Part shown: positions 34,668 through 46,658 of the stretch, one piece after another | Layout: the number at the start of each line of letters is the position of its first letter | Numbering within the stretch: the stretch's first letter is position 1 | Assembly: GCA_036874045.1 (NCBI GenBank) | Contig: CM072335.1 | Span: 14,032,001 to 14,096,000, forward strand | Direction of reading: 5' to 3' | DNA length: 64,000 nucleotides | Origin: Cymodocea nodosa | Lineage: Eukaryota > Streptophyta > Magnoliopsida > Alismatales > Cymodoceaceae | Program-made: the position numbers and the translations under genes | Notes under the pieces: generated by a model | The model's input: the letters and a program-made list of their open reading frames with translations, nothing else | Told to the model about the DNA's origin: nothing | Database searches by the model: none

Positions 34668-37600
34668 GTGTTTTCTTCTAAAATTGAGAATATGGCACAT
34701 GCTTATGCTCAAAGATTTCTGAAACCTATAGTTAGCATATGTGAATTCTGCAATTCTGAAGGTTACGACATTTCTGATTGTTTGAAACTAAGACGTTTGC
34801 AGATGGTTAAATCACATGAACAAATGAATTATCCTCAATATAATAGAGCCAAGTATGAGAATCCTATGGTTTACCCAACTGATGGTCAATATAGAATATG
34901 TAATATGTTGAGAGAAACGGAAGTTTGGGATAGGTATGACAGACTAGAGCATAGTATAGAGCAAAACATGGACAAATTGGAACACTTTATGTGTTAGCAA
35001 CAAGAAGTCAACCAATTAAACTATAAGGAAGCATATTCAGAACCTAAAATGGATATCATTTACGAAACTGAAAAAACCATAATGAAAATTGATCAAAAAT
35101 TGAATGCAATGAGATTAGATGATTTGGAAAGAAAACTAAAAGCATTGGATGAATATACAATGAAAATACAAGTTATGCAATAGGACAATGAAAATTATAA
35201 TGTTATAGATCTGCATAATTTGCAAGATATACAGACAAAAGAAAATACTAATGCAAGAGAATTTAAAGAATGCACTTTAAAACTAAAAACAATTGAAGAT
35301 CATAATCACAAAAATGATATACAAGAACATCATGAGAGTAACAAAAATCTACAAGATGTATGTATAACACTAAGATCTGGAACTGATATACCACCAAGAA
35401 TTCAAAATGAAAATAATATGAAGGTGGGTAAGAGCAAAAATCAAAATGAGAATGAGAATATAATATCCGAAAATATAGAAATCAATGAAGAACAATCTGA
35501 ATCTGCTAATGAGACTAAAAATGATCAAATGAAAGAAAAAGAATCTTTTAAATCACAATCATTAGCACCCTATCTTGAAAGATTACAACAAACAATACCT
35601 GAAAAACAAGAAAACATTAGAGAAATTTTCGAAAAAGTACAAGTTAACATTCCTTTGTTAGATCTATTACAAAAAATGCCACCTTGTGCTAAATTTCTGA
35701 AGGATTGGTGTACTAAGAAAAGAGAACGAAAAGTTCTTAGGAAGGTCTTTTTAGCTGAGCAAAGTAGTTCCCTATTTCTGCCACAAATTCCTAAAAAGTT
35801 ATCTGATCTTGGAATCCCTGTTATATCATGCACCATAGGAAATACCATTCTAGAAAGAACCTTAATAGACTTAGGTGCAGGTATAAATATTATGCCAAGT
35901 GATATATTTGCATCCTTAGGATTAGAAGGCTTAACTCCTACTAGTACGGTCATTCAATTAGCTGATAGAAGTATAAGATACCCTAGAGGAAAAATAGAGG
36001 ATGTCTTAATTAAAATCAAAAACATTATATATCCTATTGATATTGTAATTTTGGATTCCCAACAAATTAAGCATAAAAATAATGATACATCTTTAATTTT
36101 GGGAAGACCATTTTTAGCAACATCAGGCACTGTTATAAATTGTAAAAGTGGAGTAATGAAGTTATCATATGGCAATGAGGATACTCAATTAAACATTTTC
36201 AAATCAGAAAAGTTTGAGGAGTTAGAAATGTCCTTACATACCATAGACTTTTTAGAGGATGAAGGAGATATGTTAGATGATGTGATTCAAGAAGAAGTAA
36301 ATAGGCAACTCAATTCTGAAACTTAAGAGGAAAGTGAAAGCATAAATATAGAAGGAGATCAGGAAGAAATTAATTTAGAAAATGGGGATGTTCAATTAGG
36401 AGCTCTAGCTTCTGATGGGCAACATTTAGAATCAAAACCTTTACCTCCTGAATTAACCTATATATTTCTAAAAGAAAAATGAACATGTCCAATCATTATT
36501 GCTTCAAATTTAAGAGAGGATCAAATAGCTAAATTAAAAAATGTAGTAAAAAGTTATAAAGAAGCAATAGGATGGACTATGACTGATATAAAAGGGTTAA
36601 GTGCAACTTTATGATGTCACCACATATATTTAGAAGAGAATGCTAAACCTATTAGAATTCCTGAGAGGAGATTATATCCAAACCTTAAAGAAGTAGTTAG
36701 GAGGGAAATAGTGAAATGATTAGATAATGACATAATTTATCCGATTTCTGATAGCTCATGGGTTTGCCCAATCCACGTAGTTCCCAAGAAATCAGGATTA
36801 ACAGTATTAGGAATGAAAGTCAAGACTTGATACCTACTAGAATTCAATCAAGTTGGAGACTGTGTATAGACTATAAAAAGCTGAATGCTGTGACTAGCAA
36901 AGATCATTTTCCCTTACCTTTTATAGATCAAATGCTAGAAAGATTAGCCGGGCAAGAATATTTTTGTTTCCTAGACAGGTATTTAGGATATAACCAAGTT
37001 CCAGTAGCATTAGAGAATCAAGAGAAAACAACTTTCACCTGTCCTAATGGAACTTATGCTTTTAAGAGAATGTTATTCAGATTATGCAATGCACTAGCCA
37101 CCTTTCAAATGTGTATGCAGGACATATTTACTAGAATGACTGAAGATTTTTTAGAAATATTTATGGATGATTTTACTATTTATGGCACTTCATATGAAGT
37201 GTGTTTAAACAATTTAGACCAAATATTAAAACATTGTGTGGAAAAAAATCTGGTTCTAAATTGGGAAAAATGTCACTTCATGGTTAAACAAGGAATAGTC
37301 TTAGGGCATGTTATTTCAAAGAAAGGGTTGGAAGTAGATAAAGCTAAAATAGAAGTAATTTCTAATTTACTAGAACCTAAATCAGTGAAAGATATTAGAT
37401 CATTTCTAGGACATGCTGGTTTTTATAGAAGATTTATTAAAGACTTTAGCAAAATAGCTAGACCATTAACTAATCTACTAAAAGATGTCCCATTCAACTT
37501 TGATAAAAATTGCAAGGAAGCATTTTTCAAACTTAAAACTAGCTTAATTTCAACTCCTATAATTCAAGCACCTGATTGGAGCCATCCATTTGAATTAATG

Positions 37601-39286
37601 TGCGATGCATCTGATTTTGCTGTTGGAGTAGTGTTGGGACAGAAGATAGAAAAATCTCCTAGAGTGATTCATTATGCAAGCAAAACCTTAAATGATGCTC
37701 AAGTTAATTAGACAACTACTAAAAAAGAACTATTAGATGTTGCGTTTGCCTTGGAAAAATTAAGATCATATCTGATTGGAGCTAAAGTAATAGTATACAC
37801 GAATCATTCAGCTTTAAAACACCTAATAGCAAAAAAAGAGACTAAGCCTAGATTGATCTGATGGATATTATTATTACAGAAATTTGATCTAGAAATTAAA
37901 GATAAAAAAGGTTGTGAGAATGTAGTAGCAGATCATTTATCAAGATTACAAATAGAAAAATCAAATATTGAAATTAGGGATAATTTTCCTGATGAACAAT
38001 TAATGACCATCAACACAATACCTTTGTATGCAGACATAGTTAATTACTTAGTTAGTAGTTTAACACCTAAGGATTGGAATAGACAAGATAAGAAATTGTT
38101 CTTCTCAAGAGTAAAATATTACTATTGGGAAGACCCATACTTATTTAAGAAATGTCTTGATCTGGTTTTAAGGAGGTGTGTTCTAGAAACTGAATATCAG
38201 AGTATATTGTCTTTTTGTCATGACCAGGCATATAGAGGGCATTTTGGTTCAGGGAAAACTGCTGCAAAAATTCTGCAATGTGGATTTTATTGGCCAATAC
38301 TATTCAAAGATGCTCATAAATATTGCTTAAGTTGTTTAAGATGTCAACAAATAGGAAGAATATTAAAGAGGAATATGATGCCTCTTAATCTTATTGTTGA
38401 GGTTGAAATCTTTGATGTGTGGGGAATAGATTTTATGGGTCAATTTCCTATGTCTGATCAATTTAATTATATATTGTTAGGGGTGGATTAGGTGTCTAAA
38501 TGGATAGAAGCTATTCCTACAAAAACTAATGATAATAAAGTGGTAATACATTTTATAAGAACCAATACAATTGCCAGATTTGGAATACCTAAAGCTATTA
38601 TCAGTGATAGAGGAACTCATTTCTGTAATAGAAGTTTTGAAGCCTTAATGCAGAAATATGGAGTGAACCACAAAATTGCAACATCATATCATCCGCAAAC
38701 AAGTGGACAAGTAGAAAATGCCAACAAACAAATTAAGTTAATCTTAGAAAAAGTAGTAAATCCTACTAGAACAGATTGGGCTAATAGATTGATAGATGCA
38801 CTTTGGGCTTATAGAACTGCTTATAAGACAAGCTTAGGTATGTCACCTTTTAGGCTAGTATATGGAAAAAGTTGTCATTTACCAATTGAAATTGAACATA
38901 AAGCTTATTGGGCATTAAAAACTCTGAACACTAATTTAAATCAAGCTGTTGAAAATAAAAAAATACAATTGATTGAATTAGAAGAATTTAGGAATGAAGC
39001 TTATTCAAAAACTGCAAAATAAAAAGAGAAAATGAAGTTCTGGCATTATAGGAAAATTATTCCAAAAATCTTTGAAATAAGACAACAAGTATATCTTTAC
39101 ATCACTAGACTCCATAACCATCTAGGAAAATTAAGATCTAGATGGGCAGGACCTTACATAGTTCGAAATATTTATCCCTATAATGCTATTGAGATCGAAA
39201 ATCCTAAAAATCAGAATATATTTAAAGTAAATGCACAAAGACTTAGACCTGTTCTAAAAATACCAAAAAGTTTTTTGAAATTATAG
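34668..39286 (+). pseudogene. G1: gag nucleocapsid end plus protease, RT, RNase H, integrase
   Basis: From MAHAYAQRF (34692) the frame encodes a zinc-knuckle-like CEFCNSEGYDISDC (His replaced by Tyr), a coiled coil, and LRSGTDIPP. Then protease with DLGAGINIMPSDIF (about 35868), where Athila/Tat proteases usually have DLGAS. RT: FMDDF at 37156-37176. RNase [17 protein letters not shown]. Integrase: CHDQAYRGHFG zinc finger, D..D..E ([24 protein letters not shown]), GPY/F tail SRWAGPYIV. No capsid-type gag core precedes it. Stops: TAG 34995, TAG 35181, TAA 36324, TGA 36480 and more; 1-nt deletion near 36805; TAG 37709, TGA 37859, TAG 38489, TAA 39020. No chromodomain. Confidence 0.9.
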
Positions 39287-39477
39287 AAGAAGTAAGAGTA
39301 GAGGACTACTCGAGCTTTACTTAGTAAGAAATCATTTTTTTTTTAAAAAAATTTATTTAAACATAGTTACGGTTAAATCGAAACGAATTATCAATTTTAC
39401 CGATGTACAAAAAAAAAAAATCGTTGCGGTTCAACCGACAAGATCCATTGGTTTGACCGAAACATAAAAAATCGTTG
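39287..39477 (+). repeat. Spacer behind integrase with AACCG repeats (G1)
   Basis: Words such as TCGTTGCGGTTCAACCGA and GGTTTGACCGAAACAT recur at roughly 50-bp spacing (39418 and 39468). The spacer is cut by an LTR fragment at about 39478. The longer version is at 43870-44100. Confidence 0.6.
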
Positions 39478-40050
39478 CGGTTATCTTTGTCAGTGTTGTG
39501 ATTGTTTTATGTTTATTTTAGTTTTACAGTTTACTGAAATTGGTTCGTTCAAAAGACTTAAAGATTTTAATGGTTACTATTTGAATTATCTGAATGTTAG
39601 TATTGCTTAATGATAAATCCAATGTTAACTAACATTAAAGAGCTTAATTGATGTTATTTACAATCTGTGGAATCACCCAATGGTTGACCGAATTCCTCTG
39701 TAAATAGCAGTATTAAAAAAGAAAGTCAGGCTCGTGGAGTTAACTTAAGTCCACGAGGTTAGTCCGTTGAGTTAGCCATAACTCAACGAACTTAGTCCGT
39801 TGAGTTAACTGTAAGTCAACGGAGAGCTTATTGAATATATAAATTTGATTTTTAACAAGCAAACAGTTCTCAAGTTCGTCAACAATTCCCTGTGGGATCG
39901 ACCTGTACTTGCACACTGATACAATAGACACTGTGCACTTGCAGTTAAAGTACAAATTGGAATTAATATCTAAATTGTATTAAAGGTTGTTTGTTTACTT
40001 CTAAAAGAGAGAATAGGCATAAAGATAAATTAAAAACAGAAGTAACAAAT
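39478..40050 (+). repeat. Athila-like LTR, 3' part only
   Basis: Matches the last part of the LTR (TGTCAGTGTTGTGATTG..., GTGGGATCGACCTGTACTTG at about 39892). It stops at AAGTAACAAAT and joins protease-upstream coding sequence at 40051 (TCAACTGAAAG, cf. TCAAATGAAAG at 35525), apparently at a short shared AAATCAA. Both ends are recombination junctions. Confidence 0.8.
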
Positions 40051-43000
40051 CAACTGAAAGAAAAAGAGTCTTTGAAATCAAAATATTTAGCACCCTATCT
40101 TGAAAGATTACAACAAACAATTCCTGAAAAATAAAAAAAAATCAGAGAAATTTTTGAAAAAGTACAAGTTAACATTCCTTTGTTATATCTATTGCAGAAA
40201 ATGCCACCTTGTGCTAAATTTCTGAAGGATTGGTGTACTAAGAAAAGAGAGCGAAAAGTTCTTAGAAATGTCTTTTTAGCTGAGCAAAGTAGTTCCCTAT
40301 TTCTGCCACAAATTCCTAAAAAGTTATCTGATCTTGGAATCTCTGTTATATCATGCACCATAGGAAATATCATTCTAGAAAGAACCTTAATAGACTTAGG
40401 TGCAGGTATAAATGTTATGCCAAGTGATATATTTGCATCCTTAGGATTAGAAGGTTTAATTCCTACTAGAACGGTTATTCAATTAGCTTATAGAAGTATA
40501 AGATACCCTAGAGGAAAAATAGAGGATGTCTTAATTAAAATCAAAAATTTTATATATCCTATTGATATTGTAATTTTGGATTCCCAACAAATTAAGCATA
40601 AAAATAGTGATACATCTTTAATTTTGGGAAGGCCATTTTTAGCAACATCATGAGCTATTATAAATTGTAAAACTAGAGTAATGAAGTTAGCATATGGTAA
40701 TGAGGATACTCAATTAAATATTTTCATACCAGAAAGGTTTGAGGATTTAGAAATGTCCTTACATACCATAGACTTTTTAGAGGATGAAGGAGATATGTTA
40801 GATGATGTGATTCAAGAAGAATTAAATAAGCAAATCAATTCTGAAATTTTAAAAGAAAGTGAAAGCATAAATATAGAAGGAGATCGGGAAGAAATTAATT
40901 TAAAAAATGATGATGTTCAATTAGGAGCTCTAGCTTCTGATGGGCCGCATTTAGACTTAAAACCTTTACCTCCTGAATTAACTTATATATTTCTGGAAGA
41001 TAAACGAACCTATCCAATCATTATTGCTTCAGATTTAAAAGAGGATCAAATAGCTAAATTAAAAGATGTAGTAAAAAGTTATAAAGAAGCAATAGGATGG
41101 ACTATGACTGATATAAAAGGGTTAAGTTCAACTTTATGCTGTCACCACATATATTTAGAAGAGAATGCTAAACCTGTTAGAATTCCTGTGAGGAGATTAA
41201 ATCCAAACCTCAAAGAAGTAGTCAGGAAGGAAATAGTTAAATGGTTAGATAATGATATAATTTATCTGATTTCTGATAGCTCGTGGGTTAGTCCAATCCA
41301 TGTAGTTCCCAAGAAATCTAGATTAATAGTTATTAGGAATGAAAGTCAAGACTTGATACCTACTAGAATTCAATCAGGCTAGAGAGTATGTATAGACTAT
41401 AGGAAGCTCAATGCTGTGACTAGGAAATATCATTTTCCCTTACCTTTTATAGATCAAATGCTGGAAAGATTAGTAGGGCAAGAATATTTTTGTTTCCTAG
41501 ACGGGTATTCAGGGTATAATCAAATTCCAATAGCATTAGAGGATCAAGAGAAAACAACTTTCACCTGTCCTAATGGAACTTATGCTTTTAAAAGAATGTC
41601 ATTCGGATTATGCAATGCGCCAGCTACCTTTCAAAGGTGTGTACAGGGCATATTTACTAGAATGACTAAACATTTTTTAGAAATATTTATGGATGATTTT
41701 ACTGTATATGGCAACTCATATGAAGTGTGTTTAAGCAATTTAGACCAAATATTAAAACGCTGTGTGGAAAAAAATCTGGTTTTAAATTGGGAAAAATGTC
41801 ACTTCATGGTTAAACAAGGAATAGTCTTAGGGCATGTTGTTTCTAAAAAAGGGTTGGAAGTAGATAAAGCTAAAATAGAAGTAATTTCTAATCTACTAGA
41901 ACCTAAATCAAAAAAAAATATTAGATCATTTCTAGGACATGATAGTTTTTATAGAAGATTTATTAAAGACTTTAGCAAGATAGCTAGACCTTTAACTAAT
42001 CTATTAAAAGATGTTCCATTTAACTTTGATAAAAATTGCAATGAAGCATTTTTTAGACTTAAGACTAGCTTAATTTCAACTCCTATAATTCAAGCACCTA
42101 ATTGGAACCATCCATTTGAGTTAATGTGCGATGCTTCTGATTTTGCTGTAGGAGCAGTGTTAGGACAGAAGATAGAAAAATCTCCTAGAGTAATTCATTA
42201 TGCAAGCAAATCCTTAAATGATGCTCAAGTTAATTACACAACTACTAAAAAAGAATTATTAGCTGTTGTGTTTGCTTTAGAAAAGTTTAGATCATATCTG
42301 ATTGGAGCTAAAGTAATAGTATACACGGATCATTCTGCTCTAAAACATCTAATAAAGAAAAAAGAAACTAAACCTAGATTGATCTGATGGATATTATTAT
42401 TGCAAGAATTTGATCTAGAAATTAAAGATAAAAAAGGTTGTGAGAATGTAGTAGCAGATCATTTATCAAGATTATAAATAGAAAAATCAAATATTGAAAT
42501 TAAGGATAATTTTCCTGATCAACAATTAATGACCATCAACACAATGCCTTGGTATGCAGACATAGTTAATTACTTAGTTACTGGTTTAACACCTAAGGAT
42601 TGGAATAGACAGGATAAGAAATTATTTTTCTCAAGAGTAAAATATTACTATTGGGAAGACCCATACTTATTTAAGAAATGTCCTGATCTGGTTTTAAGGA
42701 GGTGTGTTCTAGAAACTGAATATTCGAGCATATTGTCTTTCTGTCATGACCGATCTTGTGAAGGGCATTTTGGTTCAGGGAAAACTGCTGCAAAAATTCT
42801 ACAATGTGGGTTTTATTGGCTAACACTATTCAAAGATGCTCATAAATATTGCTTAAGTTGTTTAAGATGTCAACAAATAGGAAGAATGTCAAAGAGGAAT
42901 ATGATTCTTCTTGATCCTATTGTTGATGTTGAAATCTTTGATGTGTGGGGAATAGATTTTATGGGTCCATTTTCTATGTCTAATCAATTTAATTACATAT

Positions 43001-43851
43001 TGTTGGGGTTGGATTTTGTATCAAAATGGATAGAAGCTATTCCTACAAAAACTAATGACAACAAAGTGGTAATTCAATTTATAAGAACAAATATATTTGC
43101 CAGATTTGGAATACCTAAAGCTATTATCAGTGATAGAGGAACTCATTTCTATAATAGAAGTTTTGAAGCCTTAATGAAGAAATATGGAGTAAACCACAAA
43201 ATTGCAACATCATATCATTCGCAAACAAGTGGACAAGTAGAAAGTGCAAACAAACAAATTAAATTAATCTTGGAAAAAGTAGTAAATCCTACTAGAACAG
43301 ATTGGGCTAATAAATTGATAGATGCACTTTGGGCTTATAGAACTGCTTATAAAACGAGCTTAGGTATGTCACCCTTTAGGCTAGTATATGGAAAAAGTTG
43401 TCATTTACTTGCTGAAATAGAACATAAAGCTTATTGGGCATTAAAAACTCTGAACATTATTTTAAATCAAGCTGCTAAAAATAGAAAAATGCAATTAATT
43501 GAATTAGAAGAATTTAGAAATGAAGTTTATTCGAAGACCGTAAGAGAAAAAGAAAAAATTAAATTTTGGCATGATAGAAAAATTATTCCAAAAAGCTTTG
43601 AAATAGGACAAGAAGTATATCTTTATATGGCTAGACTCCATAACCATCTAGGAAAATTGAAATCTAGATGGGCAGGACCTTACATAGTTCGAAATGTTTA
43701 TCGTTATGGAGCTATTGAAATTGAAAAGCCTAAAAATCAGAATATATTTAAAGTAAATGGACAAAGACTTAAACCTATTCTGAAAGCACCAAAAAGCTCC
43801 TTTGGAATTATAGAGGAAGTCAGAGTAGAGGACTACTCGAGCTTTACTTAA
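40051..43851 (+). pseudogene. G2: Athila-like protease-RT-RNase H-integrase
   Basis: Best preserved pol of the window, one frame throughout. Protease: PPCAKFLKDWCTKKRERKV then DLGAGINVMPSDIF (about 40400). [20 protein letters not shown] at about 41685-41700. RNase H to VVADHLSRL. From 42529 an uninterrupted 440-codon stretch holds the integrase: [12 protein letters not shown]...CLSCLRC zinc finger, [38 protein letters not shown] (GPY/F). Stops: TAA 40132, TGA 40651, TAG 41380, TGA 42385, TAA near 42476. The TGA at 42385 is at the same codon as TGA 37859 in G1. N-terminal gag part missing. It runs on through a spacer into ORF A, linking pol and cassette. Confidence 0.92.
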
Positions 43852-44270
43852 TGAGAAATTAGTTTTTATGTTTATATATATAAAAAAAAACATTAAAAAT
43901 GTATATAAAACATAAAAATCGTTGCGGTTCAACCAATTGGATCCATCGGTATGATCGAAACATAAAAATTGAATATTAATTTTCAAAAAAAAAAAATTGT
44001 TGGTTTTACCGAAACATAGTATCGATTCAACTGAAAGAAAAATAAAAAAATAAAAAATATTTAGGTCTGACCGAAACATAGTATCGGTTAAACTAGTAAA
44101 AAAACAGAAAAACTATTCTTTGTAATATTTTTATTATTATATTTGCTTGTACGGGGAGTCTGTTGAGTTACGCTTAACTCAACGAGCTTACTTCGTTGAG
44201 TCTTGAGTTAGTCAGCGAGCTTATTCCGTTGAGTTAACTCTAACTCAAGGGAGTACTATAGCTAAGACCT
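43852..44270 (+). repeat. Spacer between pol and ORF A with ~50-bp AACCG repeats
   Basis: Diverged repeats with the words TCGTTGCGGTTCAACC, GACCGAAACATA and ATCGGTTAAAC (43917, 43985, 44010, 44065). Then CGTTGAGTTA/TAACTCAACG inverted words at 44160-44260. No ORF. Confidence 0.6.
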
Positions 44271-44435
44271 CAGATATAATGGTAATAGTTGGTTCGGGAA
44301 ATGACCCGATTTCCCACCTAAACTTTGGGCTTATTTAAACTAAAACCTAGGGTTTTGAGGGTATTATCCGGCAAATCATTTAGAATCTAGAACAGTAGAA
44401 ATCAGAGGGATTTCGTGCTATTGTGTAACTCCACG
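44271..44435 (+). promoter_or_regulatory. Promoter-like region of ORF A: E2F-like repeat, site II, telo-box
   Basis: GGGAAAT/ATTTCCC inverted repeat at 44296-44315 (contains an E2F-like TTTCCCGAA on minus). TGGGCT (site II, TCP-type) at 44326-44331. Palindrome AAAACCTAGGGTTTT at 44342-44356 containing a telo-box. About 80 nt of leader to the ATG at 44436. Site II plus telo-box is typical of promoters of plant housekeeping and growth genes. Function inferred. Confidence 0.5.
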
Positions 44436-46658
44436 ATGAGGAAGATGACGCTTGAATTCTAGGAAGAGGCAGTGGGCACCGCACAGTTTCTGAAGGAATC
44501 TGAAGAATGGCACACGAGGTAGAAGATCAGAAATACAACAAGAGAGAAAGAGCTACAAAAGGTAGAATCAGAACTCTTTAACTTGAGAAAAATTTTGGTT
44601 GAATTAGAAATACAGATACCACAAATAATGGAGACACGAATTAGAGTGGCAACTGAAATTGCATTAAGTAAAGAAAGAAAGATACGGCCAAACAATGAAG
44701 TAGCCCTAGAATTAATCCAACGTAAGTCCCGGCTCTGGTTCAAGAGATGAATCTGTAGACGAGCTAAATGGGTGATCTGGGAGCAAGAAAGGAAAGAAAA
44801 TGAAGAAGAGGCAACTGAAGGACAAGAGGAGCCGACTACTGAAAGACCTGTTCCTAAAGAGTAGCAGCCTGGACCTTCAGTTCCACCATTTAAGCCATTG
44901 GCACGAGCAGAAATGATGGGGCCTTCGACTGAAGAAGAGATAAGAGAATTTGCAGAACTGGTTCAAGTTGGGAAGAGCCAAAGAGAATCAGAAGATTTGG
45001 CAGTGGCCAAAGCACACCTAGTGTTTAATGCACTTTACAAAAAGAGGGCCGTAGAAAAGTTGAAAGCCCAATATAAAATCAAATTGGAACACCATCACGA
45101 AGCTACTGCTAGAACTACTGCTAAACCTATTGCAAAAGGAGATGAAGCTGGTCCTTCGAGACCAGTAATTATAGGAAAAGTTAAAAAGGAAGAGCTATTA
45201 CCTGTGGCTCGAAGGCCTACAGAGCCTATTTTTGTAGATTTAATTTCAAAAGATGAATAGGAAGAATAGGCACAACTAATCAGAAAAAAGAAAGGAAAAG
45301 AAAAAGTGCTTGAATATGAGGAAATTAAATCTGAAGTACCAATTTTTACAGGGCTTGTGGAGCAGATTTTTATTAACCTGCTATCCGATTCTGAGGAGGA
45401 GCAGGAGGAGCAAAGAAAAGAAGGAAATCAGGCTGAAATTAGTCTGCAGCCTATACAAGAAGAAACAGAAATTCGGGCAGAAACTAAATTACCCGTGACT
45501 CCATCCCAATCTGTTACAGAATCAGAAAGAATAGTAACAGAATAGATTGGTAGTCAGGAGGAAAAAGAAAGAGCAGAAAATGAAGAGGCTGAAAGAAGCC
45601 ATTTGGACAAAAATAATTTCACAGATTCCACTGAAGAACAAGAAACTCTTCAGCAATTTATGGAGAGAATTCAAGACAGAGTGGAAACTTCTACCGACTC
45701 ACCACCACAAACAGAAACAGAAATTTAGGAATCTGTAGAAAATATTCAAATGCAGCCTATAGAAGAGGAAGAGCAAGAGCAAACCCCTCTAGAGCAACAA
45801 AGTCACCTTCCTGACCCGACTGAAACAACAATTTTGAATGAAGTGCATTTTTGTAGTTACGAAGCTTATACCAAATATCAAGAAATAAGAGGTTATGACA
45901 TTATTTACAGTAGACCAGTAAATTGGGATGAAATGCAAGAAATTAAAGAATTATTTGAATTCCAAGGTCTACTGCAATTTATATCTTAAGAAAGAGGGCA
46001 TGCAGTATATGAGAATTTAGTGCCCTGTTTCTATGCAAATTTGAGAGAAAAAGGAGGATTAATTTCAAACGTGGAGGAAGCTGATGTACAGATAACACCA
46101 GAGCTTCTCCACAACATTTTTGGTTTAAAGAATGAAGGAACAAAAATTTTGGAAGATACAACTGCAGTTGAATGGACTGAACAGCAAATTAAAGATTGTT
46201 TAGCTATCAATCCTAGTGTGCCATTATTAAATAGATTGAAGCATTTAAATGGTAAAGCACAAATGGTAGCTAACATTATGATTAAGAATGTTTATCAACG
46301 ATAGTGCCATGACATAGAATTAATTCAATTTGTCAAATGGGCCACATATGTAGTTGTAAATAAGATCCAAATAAATTGGTCTACAGTTTTTATCTCCAAG
46401 CTAAAAATAGTGAAGAAGAAATTATTTTATGGAGATTTGATTTCACTACTGATGGTGGACTGTATCGATTTCACTAAATGGATATCAAAAAGGATCAGAT
46501 CAAGAACCATTTCAGTGAAAGAATATAGAAATTTTGTAGCTGCAGAACTAGTTGTACCTTCTGGAGGAATTACAGGAGCAATAGAGAGGATTAATCAATT
46601 AGAGCTTCAATTAGAAAAACTCCAGAAGGAAGTAGATGAACTTAGGCATAGAGATTAA
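44436..46658 (+). pseudogene. ORF A (U2): coiled coil, SIM-like motifs, plant transposon-protein-like domain
   Basis: A single frame of 741 codons from ATG 44436 with ten stops (44460, 44520, 44748, 44862, 45258, 45267, 45543, 45726, 45987, 46302; eight of them TAG) and no frameshift. Layout: coiled coil (about residues 35-80), basic WFKR segment, Pro/Glu-rich linker, helical part, then two similar acidic motifs EPIFVDLISKDE (45220-45255) and QIFINLLSDSEEEQEE (45360-45410), a Q/E-rich linker, and a conserved domain of about 210 residues (YDIIYSRPVNWDEMQEI, GHAVYENLVPCFYANLREK, LLHNIFGLKNEG, FVKWATY, KKKLFYGDLISLL). It ends in a coiled coil (INQLELQLEKLQKEVDEL). The domain looks like the plant 'putative transposon protein' family (Transposase_32-type) by motif memory only. 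Function unknown; the acidic motifs suggest SUMO binding. Confidence 0.75.

Noticed and set aside
35570..35953. 127-codon minus-strand frame over the G1 protease, and its copy at 40095-40373
   Set aside because: Shadow of the protease coding sequence; the plus strand has clear motifs.
44436..46658. ORF A as an env-like gene
   Set aside because: No signal peptide or membrane segment is visible. The coiled coils and acidic linkers with SIM-like motifs fit a soluble protein better.
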